Assembly (NCBI GenBank): GCA_014843695.1 | Contig: CM026390.1 | Span: 19,216,466 to 19,280,465, forward strand | Direction: 5' to 3' | Length of the DNA: 64,000 bases | Source of the DNA: Archivesica marissinica | Lineage: Eukaryota > Mollusca > Bivalvia > Venerida > Vesicomyidae | Shown here: one piece after another, positions 29,793-41,400 of the stretch | Layout: each line of letters opens with the position of its first letter | Numbering within the stretch: position 1 is the stretch's first letter | The notes under the pieces: generated by a model | Told to the model about the DNA's origin: nothing | Databases searched by the model: none | The model's input: the letters and a program-made list of their open reading frames with translations, nothing else | Translations under genes and position numbers: made by a program

Positions 29793-32666
29793 TCAGCTGT
29801 TTGAACTGGAGTTCGTAGATTGTTTACTTATCGTCGTGTTACTTGACATTGTTCTACTAAATTTCAGAGCTTCTACATGTGTTACAATATTGCTTGATGG
29901 ATTATGCCCTCCTGCACAGATTGAGTATATTGGTATGTTTGTCTCTGGATCAATTTCCGGTGAAGTAAAGTCATTAATCCTTGTTGTATTTAACTGCATA
30001 GTTACAGCACTCATTGTGTTTGCTGTATGTCCAGTGTTTAAATGAGCGGAACCACTTTCTTTATTAGTCTTAGGCCTAGCACCTTTTGGAGAATCAGAAC
30101 CACGAATTCCACGCAATGGCTCTATATTACCAGAGTTAGATCGACTGCCCCGACTTGTAATTATGTTACTTCTATATGTAGTTTGGCTGCTCTGATCTGG
30201 TACGTTACCGTTGCTGGTTGGCTCTCTATTAAAATTTCGAGACACAGTAGAGCTTACCATTCTGCTATTTGCATTGTGCTTAATTTGAACACCGGAAGTA
30301 GATCTAGTTTCACTATAGCTTACAGTATTAGCATGAGTTCCCTTTGTGTCTTTTCTGTTATTATTTACAGAGCGTTCATGGACCCGTGCTTTTTGTACCG
30401 TCCTAGACAGATCAACTGATGATGCATTAGATATGCGATTATTGCCTCTGATTTGATTTCTTTGATATTGGTTATTTGGATAGTCCACCTGATGTTGTAT
30501 GTCTGAATTATCTGGGGGAACATGAGTAAAAGTAAAATTTCCGTCTCCTTTCCCATTACCATTTGGCGGTAACTCATACCGTAGCTTGGGCCAAAATAAT
30601 TTTTCGTCGGGTGAGAGGACTATTTTCCCCGCCAATCTTGATTTCCAGGGCTCTTGTTGGAGTTTTTCTTGCCATGCTTTGGCATGTTTATCAAACGCTT
30701 CTGGTTCGTTCATCCTTATTGCAAGTTTGTCTTCTATTCGTTTGATCCATTTATCATCATCGAATTTAGCCCCAAGCAAATCACTGTTGTTGAAAATAAC
30801 ATAAATAATTTTAGGTGCATTTTCGAGATATTCATCTTCAATATTTACAACATAATGGTCATTATTACCGTCTGCTACTCCGTCTTCTTCGTTCGGGGTT
30901 TGTCCATTCTGTCGCGTGGCGGCTTCTAGCATGCGACGCTCAGCATCATCTATCTCAAAACAGCGCCACTCATTTTGAAATATGTTTTCCGAAAGTACAA
31001 TGATTATTCGCTTTGATTTACCAATCCATTTTTGTATGGAAACCGCCTGACTACCCGGTTCCGTAAACCGTGCAGGATTGAGAATGGAATATATCGGCTT
31101 TTTTTTATTAAGTTTCTTTAGAAAATATTTAACCCAGCCAGTGACATCTTGGCATTCGTGATCAAACACAATGTATATGTCAACCTCTTTGTTGTCATCG
31201 TGATCTACTTCATACTTCCTTCCTGGTCGTATTCGAAACAGCGTGTGCAAAATAACTCGTGTTTCGTAGGGGCATTGCCTGGCGAATATTAAAATGACGA
31301 ACAGTAAGACCAGAACAACGCCCAGACACACGCATATGCTGATGAGCAGCTCGTATGTGCAGCCAAGTGATTTAACGTTCATGTCCACAATGGTATGAAT
31401 TCCCGTCTTTGAGTCGCACGTGAGGGACATATCTCCAGTATCACTGTCAAGCTTCATCCACTCAGAGATCCATAGCGAGTCACATTCACACTCCAATGGA
31501 TTTCCCGATAAAAACACGGAACTGTAGCTAAATTTCTTGATATATTTGGGAACGGACTGAATTCTGTTGTTTCTGAAATCTAATCGATTGGCATTAATTG
31601 ATTTCAGAAAGTTTTCATCTAGTTGCTGTATCATGTTGTCAGCTATTGAGAAAGTGTATATATTTGCCATATAGTTTGTGTTCTGTAATGTTTCTATATT
31701 ATTTTTATCCAGGATTAGTTCAATCTTGGATCGGCTGGTTTGTGGAATCACTTCTGGTAGTTCTGCAAGTCCGGCGTCAGTACAGTTAACGAGAAACGTA
31801 TCGTTGTGTGGACGGTCCTGACAGAAGCACTTCGTTGGACAATCATTTGTTACGTTGCAGACCAGTTGGTCAATATGAAGGTCGTGTAGGAAGTCGATAC
31901 CAGCGAGAGCTGCTGGGCTTCCGCATCTGTATCTGTATTCTTCCACCCTCGTGTAACGGAGTAATCCGCGCTGTATAGTCGACGCTAAATCGTAAAGTAA
32001 ACAGTCGCAGAAGAACATATTATGCGTTGCGTTAATCTGATATGTCAATAACGCGGGAAATAAGGACTCAGGCTGCACGTGCTTGTCGTATTGTTGCAAT
32101 GTGTCAAGTGAAATGGTGGCGAGTTCATTATATTGCATATATAACTGAACCTCAAATGGGTAAACTAAATCGTATGTCCAGTTCATGTAGTTAGTCAAAC
32201 GCGATATATTATTATGCTGGAAGTAGAATTCTCTATACAACCTGCGGATATTCGTTTGGTAGGTCGTGAAAGGCCAAGGATCTAGGTATGTCAGTGAGTT
32301 GTAGTTCATGTTAAAGTAGACAAGTCCAATATTCGAATGCCCCACTATACTGTGCTCAACGTCACTGATGTTGTTATTGTTAAACCATACTTTTTCCAGG
32401 CTAATTATGCTGATAAGTCCCGCTTGCAGGCGTGTCAGTAAGTTGTAGGATAGGTCTAACTCTTTCAGGCTCCGAAGTGAAGTGAATGTATTGGTATCTA
32501 ACTGGGAGATGTAATTGTTAGAGAGATCCAGTCTCACTAACTTGTAGAAAATCCCGAAGATATCTTTATCGACACTGGTAATGAAATTATTGGAGAGGTT
32601 CAGTGACGTAATGCTTGATACCAACAGCTTGCAGTCATACTCCTGTAATATAACCGATAGGTCCAT
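29793..32666 (-). CDS. Toll-like receptor, main exon (LRRs, two LRRCT clusters, TM, TIR, long tail)
   Basis: An open frame of 957 codons encodes most of a multiple-cysteine-cluster Toll/TLR-type membrane receptor of innate immunity. Counting from the ATG at 32666, LRRs run ~15-215 (LNLSNNFITSV, LDLSNNYISQL, LDLSYNLLTRL). A first LRRCT cluster lies at ~219-270 (FFCDC ... YRCGSP) and an LRRNT at ~276-300 (CPTKCFCQ). More LRRs follow, then a second LRRCT at ~389-436 (GNPLECECDSLW). The membrane helix is ~439-462. The TIR domain is ~495-700, with box 2 around RFTEPGSQ (534-541) and box 3 LFWPKL (690-695). Box 1 is divergent (YIVFDHEC instead of the usual YDAFISY type). An acidic insert occupies ~585-618. 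A Ser/Asn/Thr-rich tail of ~257 residues follows the TIR. The frame probably extends upstream to an acceptor near 32679. The ligand is unknown; signalling through MyD88-type adaptors is inferred from the family. Confidence 0.93.
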   Translation of the reverse strand: MDLSVILQEYDCKLLVSSITSLNLSNNFITSVDKDIFGIFYKLVRLDLSNNYISQLDTNTFTSLRSLKELDLSYNLLTRLQAGLISIISLEKVWFNNNNISDVEHSIVGHSNIGLVYFNMNYNSLTYLDPWPFTTYQTNIRRLYREFYFQHNNISRLTNYMNWTYDLVYPFEVQLYMQYNELATISLDTLQQYDKHVQPESLFPALLTYQINATHNMFFCDCLLYDLASTIQRGLLRYTRVEEYRYRCGSPAALAGIDFLHDLHIDQLVCNVTNDCPTKCFCQDRPHNDTFLVNCTDAGLAELPEVIPQTSRSKIELILDKNNIETLQNTNYMANIYTFSIADNMIQQLDENFLKSINANRLDFRNNRIQSVPKYIKKFSYSSVFLSGNPLECECDSLWISEWMKLDSDTGDMSLTCDSKTGIHTIVDMNVKSLGCTYELLISICVCLGVVLVLLFVILIFARQCPYETRVILHTLFRIRPGRKYEVDHDDNKEVDIYIVFDHECQDVTGWVKYFLKKLNKKKPIYSILNPARFTEPGSQAVSIQKWIGKSKRIIIVLSENIFQNEWRCFEIDDAERRMLEAATRQNGQTPNEEDGVADGNNDHYVVNIEDEYLENAPKIIYVIFNNSDLLGAKFDDDKWIKRIEDKLAIRMNEPEAFDKHAKAWQEKLQQEPWKSRLAGKIVLSPDEKLFWPKLRYELPPNGNGKGDGNFTFTHVPPDNSDIQHQVDYPNNQYQRNQIRGNNRISNASSVDLSRTVQKARVHERSVNNNRKDTKGTHANTVSYSETRSTSGVQIKHNANSRMVSSTVSRNFNREPTSNGNVPDQSSQTTYRSNIITSRGSRSNSGNIEPLRGIRGSDSPKGARPKTNKESGSAHLNTGHTANTMSAVTMQLNTTRINDFTSPEIDPETNIPIYSICAGGHNPSSNIVTHVEALKFSRTMSSNTTISKQSTNSSSNS

Positions 32667-32678
32667 ATAAATAGATTC

Positions 32679-33187
32679 CTCTGTAGTTCGTATTAAGCTA
32701 TATCTAAGTAATTTCTACCCGATAAACTAAATTGTTACAAAGTGGAGCTATGTAATTTGATACGCGACACTAATATTCACAAACTTATGTACGAGTGACA
32801 TGCAACAAGGATTCATCGTTAAATCTAAATAAGCATAAGCTATGGGTTTACATATTAGCTTTAATAGTTTGGAATTACTGTTTCATGTTTTATCTAATCT
32901 CATTAACTCGATGAATTTAATGTTGGGTCATCTCAATAATATTTCTTTAAATTATTATAAAATGGCCATTCAATAATGAGTATTGTTCTCTATCGTATTA
33001 CATGTATAAAATAGGCCTGGTCAATAAGCACGCATTGTATTCTAAGCCAACATTCAAACTAATCCCAAATCGTCAATCACCAACAGATTACAGTCAGCTA
33101 TTCCAAGAATCAAAGAGGTTATGGTGCGGTGCCGTGCTTTCCATATATAGCTATAACATATCTGTGCAATGGCTCAAACTTGCTTAC
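32679..33187 (-). other. TLR intron (inferred)
   Basis: The donor GTAAGC at 33187-33182 follows the signal-peptide exon. With that phase-0 donor, only the AG immediately before 32678 (tandem CAGAG) keeps the frame into the main exon, giving an ESIYMDLSV junction. Its polypyrimidine tract is weak, so an additional small exon cannot be excluded. Confidence 0.5.
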
Positions 33188-33358
33188 AGATAACAATCCG
33201 TGTTCAACTACACTAACCGTATCGAAAGTGGTGCTGTTTATATACGTCAATTTCAGGTTCGATAAGTCTGCAATACCGGTATTATTATCGAAGGGACATG
33301 GCTGCTTCACACATGTGATGGATCTCAGCATGAACATAATCCCTACTATGACAAGCAT
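33188..33358 (-). CDS. Toll-like receptor, first coding exon (signal peptide and LRRNT start)
   Basis: A strong acceptor (TTTCTTGTTCTCTTACAG, exon start 33373) is followed after 15 nt by ATG at 33358. The 57 codons start with a hydrophobic leader, MLVIVGIMFMLRSITC, and continue with a Cys-x4-Cys pair. The LRR-like ADLSNLKLTYINSTTF follows, then HGLLS. The exon ends at donor TCT|GTAAGC in phase 0. It supplies the signal peptide that the large exon lacks. The preceding acceptor implies at least one non-coding 5' exon further upstream (higher coordinates), which I could not locate. Assignment to the TLR rests on strand, distance, phase and LRR character. Confidence 0.7.
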
Positions 33359-33391
33359 CGTACTTACTGCGCCCTGTAAGAGAACAAGAAA

Positions 33392-33463
33392 TATATGAAC
33401 ATATTGCATCACACATTATATGAACATATTGCATCACACATTATATGAACATATTGCATCACA
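33392..33463. repeat. 25-bp repeat, three copies
   Basis: Three tandem copies with core GAACATATTGCATCACACAT, in the intron just upstream (minus sense) of the TLR signal-peptide exon. Confidence 0.9.
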
Positions 33464-33555
33464 CTTGCCACATATTAGTGCTAACTCAGTCATCGAGTGC
33501 AAATATAACAATAGAAATCATAACTCAAGATTGTATTAAGTAATTATTGAAATCA

Positions 33556-33602
33556 ATGTATATGTAAATGTGTAAATGTATATGTAAATGTATATGTAAA
33601 TG
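33556..33602. repeat. 12-bp AATGTATATGTA repeat
   Basis: Four imperfect copies of AATGTATATGTA. Confidence 0.8.
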
Positions 33603-33732
33603 ACGTATTAAGACGTGTTAGTAGTGCTAGTTTTATGAAACATATGTTCCGTTTTGTTAATATTGCAAATGTAACACAGGTGAGAAAAACATCCGGGACT
33701 CGAAACTGGGACATCTCACTTTGCTCTACAAA

Positions 33733-33792
33733 AACACACATGCACGCACGCACGCACGCACGTGCGTGACGCACGGCACACACACGCACACA

Positions 33793-33844
<52 letters not shown>

Positions 33845-33853
33845 CACACACAC
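33733..33853. repeat. Compound (ACGC)n/(AC)n microsatellite
   Basis: Two ACGC blocks separated by a short GC-rich interruption, ending in about eleven AC dinucleotides. Confidence 0.95.
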
Positions 33854-33882
33854 CGGGGTTCAATTCCCCGACGGGGAGCCAT
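33854..33882 (+). mobile_element. tRNA-like 3' arm, truncated SINE head
   Basis: GGGGTTCAATTCCCCGACGG followed by GGAGCCA has the form of a T-arm plus acceptor end of a tRNA. The 5' half has been replaced by the AC microsatellite. No clear SINE body was delimited after it. Confidence 0.4.
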
Positions 33883-34284
33883 TTGTCACTGGGGTTTATA
33901 ACAAGCTAAACTCAGTTCTTTCAAACCTTTATTATTTTTGAGATATAAGGAAAAAGCCTGTAACATTCATGTAGTTCATTATTAACATCTTACCGGAACT
34001 TACTAATATACACAAATACTCGTTCCCGTGAGTCCCATGGTTATTATTACACGTTGATTATATATCAAGGTATTAATATCAGACTTTGTAATAAACTATA
34101 TTCGAAATATATTTTACAAACTTGGCGTCTTCATATTATGACCTGAAGAAAGCATTCACCCCGCGATATACAAAGTACGTTCAATTTAGGTGAATCCTAT
34201 GTGTCAATTAAGATTAGTCAGCCAACAACCTATGTCTAAAGAAAAACCCGACACTTCCTTGTTTATTACACGAGTGCAAATTCA
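33883..34284. other. Unique intergenic sequence
   Basis: No gene or element is recognised. Confidence 0.45.
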
Positions 34285-34519
34285 AAAGGTGCCATGATTT
34301 GTGTTTTGCGTTTATTTATCGTTGCTACATGCGGTTGCCCATATGAGCGACACCTCCTGAAGAGATTAGTCAGTTTAGATTGTTGGAGGATAGTGCAAGG
34401 ATACAGACAGAGACTCATTCCAGAGTCTTCTCTGGTTCTTTTACGTGCACGGTGTACAGCACCGACACGAGACCTCGGTTTAAAGTCCTATCTGAAAGAC
34501 TGTTAATTTTATTAGGGTC
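34285..34519 (-). mobile_element. SINE body (minus strand) downstream of a tandemly expanded tRNA head
   Basis: In minus sense this begins after the tRNA-like repeats, with GACCCTAATAAAATTAACAG. It runs through CGTGCACGTAAAAGAACCAG and ends in a segment (GTCGCTCATATGGGCAAC ... AAATAAACGCAAAACACAAA) shared with the fragment at 21325-21425. Head, body and tail order fit a tRNA-derived SINE. Confidence 0.75.
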
Positions 34520-34800
34520 AGAGGGGGGATCGAACCTGCGATCCCTGGATTACCAGTCCAGACGGGGGATCGGACCTGCGATCCCTGGATTAGTCAAGAC
34601 GGGGGATCGGACCTGCGATCCTTGGATTACCAGTCCAGACGAGAGATCGGACCTGCGATCCCTGGATTACCAGTCCAGACGGGGGATCGGACCTGCGATC
34701 CCTGGATTACCAGTCCAGACGGGGGATCGGACCTGCGATCCCTGAATTACCAGTCCAGACGGGGGATCGGACCTGCGATCCCTGGATTACCAGTCCAACG
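34520..34800 (-). repeat. Seven tandem copies of a tRNA anticodon/T-arm segment (40-bp unit)
   Basis: Starts near 34524, 34564, 34600, 34640, 34680, 34720 and 34760. On the minus strand each ~40-bp unit holds CTGGACTGGTAATCCAGGG, an anticodon-arm-like stem with GGT, and a B box (AGGTCCGATCCCC or AGGTTCGATCCCC). The second unit lacks part of the stem. The outermost copy (near 34800) continues into a degraded A-box side. The SINE head has thus been amplified in place, giving seven B boxes in a row. Confidence 0.9.
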
Positions 34801-35458
34801 TGTCCGTCTGTAAGGTGCCATAAACAATTTACTGATGCTTAAAGCAGCACTACATCGTAATAAAGGATGTTTTGGGTAAAATATAAATAATACTGTGTGT
34901 GTGTTTACAAAAATCAAAATAGTCGCTCAGAAACGATAAAATTCCAATAAATATAAACCGTCGTATACGCGAATTTGTTTATCAACACACGAAATATAAA
35001 CACACACAGTGCGCATGCGTGAAACAACAGAGGATGTAGAAAACAACGTATATATTTTGAACATGAAAAGTATCTATCTATCTTCCCCTCGCGGGATGTA
35101 GAAATGTCCCTAAAGACTTAGCTAACAGTGGTATGAATCAACATATCAAGTAATTTAATTAAAAAAGACAACGTGGGATAAATGGGGACGATGCGTTCCG
35201 GTTGTAAACAAGTGCGTGACCGATCGACTCGGAAAGTCCTACTTTCGGTTTCGGGTTATCGCAAAAAACACTGTTTACCAAATGAACATAAGCATACAAA
35301 GTATAATGCTAGAATGTGTAGCAGCATTGCTACCCATACATAAAAAATGAATTTTTCAAATAGCTTTTATTTCATACAATGTAATGCTGCTTTAAAAATT
35401 CCGAAACTTAAGTGTCATCACGGACATAGAAACCGAGATAATTAATGACGCTTGTCAT
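34801..35458. other. Unique intergenic sequence
   Basis: AT-rich, with no gene recognised. AAACACACACAGTGCGCATG near 35002 is a short alternating tract. Confidence 0.45.
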
Positions 35459-35692
35459 GAAGTCGTGATAGCGCAGTGGATGCGCGTTCGCTTCAGGTGC
35501 GAAAGGTCCGGAGTTCGAGCCCCACTGGAGCCGTTACGATTGTGCCCTTAGGCAAGGCATTTAAATTCCACGTTGCCTCTTCTCTCTCCCCCGTGGCGAT
35601 GGATTCCACCAGGAATGAGGTCTCGAGAGTGATTTATATAAGTTGAAATAACTTGTTTCGCAATCGAGCTAAAATAAATTTGTATAAACTAA
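35459..35692 (+). mobile_element. tRNA-derived SINE
   Basis: The A box is in TGATAGCGCAGTGGATGCG and the B box is GAGTTCGAGCCCC (near 35511). The body has TGCCCTTAGGCAAGGCATTT. The tail (GAGTGATTTATATAAGTTG ... AAAATAAATTTGTATAAA) is shared with the SINE at 2057, although head and body differ. It is fairly intact. Confidence 0.85.
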
Positions 35693-35773
35693 TGACGCTT
35701 GCTTCACTGCCATTTATTTATATGCTGGAACAATATATAACATTCTGTGTTAGCAAATAGTGTGCCAGCAGTG

Positions 35774-35931
35774 ACCTTCCATTGCGGAGTGGTTTAGGTT
35801 GTTGACTTCAAAGCATTGATGTAGGTTCTAATTACACTGGAGATGTCCAATACTGTCATGTGAGGAAGCTGGCTTGTGGAAGGTATGTGGTTCTACCCGG
35901 GTGCCTTTAAACCACAAAAGACTCGATAGCA
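35774..35931 (+). mobile_element. Degenerate tRNA-derived SINE
   Basis: An A-box-like TTGCGGAGTGGTTTAGG is followed by a decayed B box (TAGGTTCTAATTAC). The segment TGTGAGGAAGCTGGCTTGTGG matches the better-preserved copy at 60078 (CAAGTGAGGAAGCTATCC ... AGCTTGCGG). Confidence 0.65.
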
Positions 35932-36042
35932 TCAATGCATGTCGTTTATATTGTACCAGCGAAAACAAATACAATGTAAAATAAAACAATTACCTTTCAA
36001 TATACAAATTCACATGTATACAGATTTTAAATTATACTCCTG

Positions 36043-36054
36043 ATATATATATAT

Positions 36055-36092
<38 letters not shown>
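36043..36092. repeat. (TA)n-(GATA)n microsatellite
   Basis: About eight TA dinucleotides followed by about nine GATA units. Confidence 0.97.
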
Positions 36093-37169
36093 CTATATAT
36101 TATAGATTATAATTATATCATTAAGCTTAAAGAATAAATGCGTTCTGTAGTAGTTAAAGTGTATTCATTCTGTTTTACTGTTTCACATTTCGATAGACCT
36201 TTAAATAAACATGTAAACAGTGTATAGCACCAATCAAATGACACGGACGTTCTTACTGGATAGGTAAATATCCAATCGATATAGCGACAGTTTAGTTTAG
36301 AGATATTGGAAACGTATGGGGGAAACATTAATATTACCGCTGAGCTAATGTCTATATTCTGTTACTGGTTGGAATTGGGGGGGGTTTCCCGTTTATTCAA
36401 TACAGCAAAAACGTCTTTGGGTACTGTGCATAGTCCTTTTAATATAATTATATCTATATGTATCCCATGGTTATGGGATAACAATTCGCTGATAGATACC
36501 CATGAACAAATATAGTGCAACGCCAACCCGTCATCGGAACATTTATATTAATCCTGTATAATTGATTAATAGTCAGGGGCGTAGGTAGCGATTTTGAATT
36601 TGTAGACCCGACTAATAAATTGAACACAACATTTAAATTTACGTCTTCGATGTTCAAATTTCGATATTTTCATATCTGAATTTGACGTTTTATGTTGTGC
36701 AAAATGAATGTGACCTCCACAATCCAACTCGTCCTCATATCCCCACCCCGTACAATTTTGTGTTGCATTTTTGGGTGTTAGAATTTTTATTTTCTTGGAC
36801 AATATGCAGGCTCGGGCCTTCAGGGCCTTATAGTAGCTATGTGCCCGATAGCATGTCCCCCTGCAAACAGTTGCAGGCTAGTAATGAATTTCACAGTTTA
36901 ATTTGAGTTTTGTTTTAATAACGTTTTAATGTGACAATAGCAGTGCCGTAGCTAGAAGCTGAACGTAACGGAGGCTAAGCTTACAGGGGGGTCGGGGGCA
37001 TGCGAACTTCTATTCAGATGTATAAATAATATTGTACAAATAAGCGTTTCTACTGTTTGCCTTTTGTTTCCTATCCTTGTTTTCATTATTTGCCAAATAC
37101 TAACCAAAGCGAGTCCGATTAGTCACAGTCTCCTAAGTTTTTACATGTGTTAAGATTTTTACATATAAA
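36093..37169. other. Unique intergenic sequence before the 17-kb satellite
   Basis: No gene is recognised. Two short strings resembling a common mobile-element terminus occur in the same direction, CAGGGGCGTAGGTAGCG near 36573 and CAGTGCCGTAGCTAG near 36940, but no element could be delimited. Confidence 0.4.
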
Positions 37170-37605
37170 CTAACCTGTCCATAGCGACCACCATGCAGTT
37201 AACCTGTTCATAGCAACCACCATACAGAGTAACCTGTCCATAGCGACCACCATGCAGACTAACCTGTTCATAGCAACCGTCATACAGATTAACCTGTCCA
37301 TAGCGACCACCATGCAGACTAACCTGTTCATAGCAACTGCCATACAGATTAACCTGTCCATAGCGACCACCATGCAGACTAACCTGTTCATAGCAACCGC
37401 CATACATAGTAACCTGTCCATAGCGACCACCATGCAGACTAACCTGTTCATAGCAACCGCCATACAGATTAACCTGTCCATAGAGATCACCATGCAGACT
37501 AACTTGTTCATAGCAACCGCCATACAGATTAACCTGTCAATAGTGACCACCATATATATTAACCTGTCTATAGCGACCGCCATACAGACGAACATGTCAA
37601 TAACG
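37170..37605. repeat. 30-bp satellite, zone A (alternating dimer)
   Basis: About fifteen 30-bp monomers that alternate between a CTGTCCATAGCGACCACCAT form and a CTGTTCATAGCAACCGCCAT form, giving a 60-bp dimeric period. It is the left end of the 17-kb array, which starts abruptly after unique DNA. Confidence 0.95.
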
Positions 37606-38400
37606 TCCACCATACATAATACCATGTATATAACGTCCACCATACATAATACCATGTATATAACGTCCACCATGCATACTATACTGTCTATAACGACCAC
37701 CATGCATACTATACTGTCTATAACGACCACCATACATAATACCATGTATATAACGTCCACCATGCATAATACCATGTATATAACGTCCACCATGCATAAT
37801 ACCATGTATATAACGACCACCATGCATAATACCATGTATATAACGTCCACCATGCATAATACCATGTATATAACGTCCACCATACATAATACCATGTATA
37901 TAACGTCCACCATGCATACTACCATGTATATAACGTCCACCATGCATAATACCATGTATATAACGTCCACCATACATAATACCATGTATATAACGTTCAC
38001 CATGCATAATACCATGTATATAACGTCCACCATGCATAATACCATGTATATAACGACCACCATACATAATACCATGTATATAACGTCCACCATGCATAAT
38101 ACCATGTATATAACGTCCACCATACATAATACCATGTATATAACGTCCACCATACATAATACCATGTATATAACGTCCACCATGCATACTACCATGTATA
38201 TAACGTCCACCATGCATACTACCATGTATATAACGTCCACCATACATATTACCATGTATATAACGTCCACCATGCATACTAACATGTATATAACGTCCAC
38301 CATGCATAATACCATGTATATAACGTCCACCATGCATAATACCATGTATATAACGTCCACCATGCATAATACCAATGTATATAACGTCCACAATGCATAC
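37606..38400. repeat. 30-bp satellite, zone B
   Basis: About 26 monomers with core ACCATGTATATAACGTCCAC. They are related to zones A and C through the shared AACG[A/T]CCACCAT segment. A few monomers with CTGTCTATAACGACC foreshadow zone C. The long open frames on both strands come from the 30-bp (10-codon) period. Confidence 0.95.
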
Positions 38401-41400
38401 TATACTGTCTATAGCGACCACCATGCATACTATACTGTCTATAACGACCACCATACATAATATCATGTATATAACGTCCACCATGCATACTATACTGTCT
38501 ATAGCGACCACCATGCATACTATGCTGTCAATAGCGACCACCATGCATACTATACTGTCTATAGCGACCACCATGCATACTATACTGTCTATAACGACCA
38601 TCATACATAATATCCTGTCTATAGCGTCCATCATACAAAATAATGTATCCATTACGACCACCATAAACACTAATCTATCTATAGCAACCACCATACATAC
38701 TAACCTATCTATAACGAACACCATACATACTAACCTATCTATAACGACCACCATACACACTAATCTATCTATAGCAACCACCATACATACTAACCTATCT
38801 ATAACGACCACCATACACACTAATCTATCTATAGCAACCACCATACATACTAACCTATCTATAACGACCACAATACACACTAATCTATCTATAGCAACCA
38901 CCATACATACTAACCTGTCTATAGCAACCACCACACATACTAACCTGTCTATAATGACCACCATACATACTAACCTGTCTATAGCGACCACCATAATACT
39001 AATATATCTATAACGACACCATACATATTAATCTATCTATAACGACCACCATACATACTAACCTATCTATAACGACCACCATACATACTAATCTATCTAT
39101 AACGACCACCATACATATTAATCTATCTAAAACGACCACCATACATACTAATATGTCTATAGCAACCACCATACATACTAACCTGTCTATAACGACCACC
39201 ATACATACTAATCTATCTATAACGACCACCATACATACTAATCTATCTATAACGACCACCATACATACTAATCTATCTATAACGACACCATACATATTAA
39301 TCTATCTATAACGACCACCATACATATTAATCTATCTATAACGACCACCATACATATTAATCTATCTATAACGACCACCATAATACTAATCTATCTATAA
39401 CGACCACCATACATACTAATCTATCTATAACGACACCATACATATTAATCTATCTATAACGACCACCATACATATTAATCTATCTATAACGACCACCATA
39501 CATATTAATCTATCTATAACGACCACCATAATACTAATCTATCTATAACGACCACCATACATACTAATCTATCTATAACGACACCATACATATTAATCTA
39601 TCTATAACGACCACCATACATACTAACCTGTCTATAACGACCACCATACATACTAATCTATCTATAGCGACCACCATACATACTAATCTATCTATAACGA
39701 CCACCATACATACTAATCTATCTATAACGACACCATACATATTAATCTATCTATAACGACCACCATACATACTAATCTATCTATAACGACCACCATACAT
39801 ACTAATCTATCTATAACGACCACCATACATACTAATCTATCTATAACGACCACCATACATACTAATCTATCTATAACGACCACCATACATACTAATCTAT
39901 CTATAACGACCACCATACATACTAATCTATCTATAACGACCACCATACATACTAATCTATCTATAACGACCACCATACATACTAATCTATCTATAACGAC
40001 CACCATACATACTAATCTGTCTATAGCGACCACCATACATACTAATATATCTATAACGACCACCATACATACTAATCTATCTATAACGACCACCATACAT
40101 ACTAATCTATCTATAACGACCACCATACACACTAATCTGTCTATAGCAACCACCATACATACTAACCTGTCTATAACGACCACCATACATATTAATATAT
40201 CTATAACGACCACCATACATATTAATCTATCTATAACGACACCATACATACTAACCTATCTATAACGACCACCATACATACTAACCTATCTATAACGACC
40301 ACCATACATACTAATCTATCTATAACGACACCATACATACTAACCTATCTATAACGACCACCATACATACTAACCTATCTATAACGACCACCATACATAC
40401 TAACCTATCTATAACGACCACCATACATACTAATCTATCTATAACGACCACCATACATACTAATCTATCTATAGCGACCACCATACATACTAATCTATCT
40501 ATAACGACACCATACATATTAATCTATCTATAGCGACCACCATACATACTAATCTGTCTATAGCGACCACCATACATACTAATCTATCTATAACGACCAC
40601 CATACATACTAATCTATCTATAGCGACAACCATACATACTAATCTGACTATAGCGACCACCATACATACTAATATGTCTATAACGACACCATACATACTA
40701 ACCTATCTATAACGACAACCATACATACTAATCTATCTATAACGACCACCATACATACTAATCTATCTATAACGACCACCATACATACTAATCTATCTAT
40801 AGCGACCACCATACATACTAATCTATCTATAACGACACCATACATACTAACCTATCTATAACGACCACCATACATACTAATCTATCTATAACGACACCAT
40901 ACATACTAACTATCTATAACGACCACCATACATATTAATCTATCTATAACGACCACCATACATACTAATATGTCTATAACGACACCATACATATTAATCT
41001 ATCTATAACGACCACCATACATACTAATATGTCTATAACGACACCATACATACTAATCTATCTATAACGACACCATACATACTAACCTATCTATAACGAC
41101 CACCATACATACTAATCTATCTATAACGACCACCATACATACTAACCTATCTATAACGACCACCATACATACTAATATATCTATAACGACACCATACATA
41201 CTAACCTATCTATAACGACCACCATACATACTAATCTATCTATAGCGACCACCATACATACTAACCTATCTATAACGACCACCATACATACTAATCTATC
41301 TATAGCGACCACCATACATACTAATCTATCTATAGCGACCACCATACATACTAACCTATCTATAACGACCACCATACATACTAACCTGTCTATAGCGACC

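Noticed and set aside
34380..34813. Frames reading CDPWITSPDGG or PAIPGLPVQTGDR
   Set aside because: Translation of the seven tRNA-head copies; not coding.
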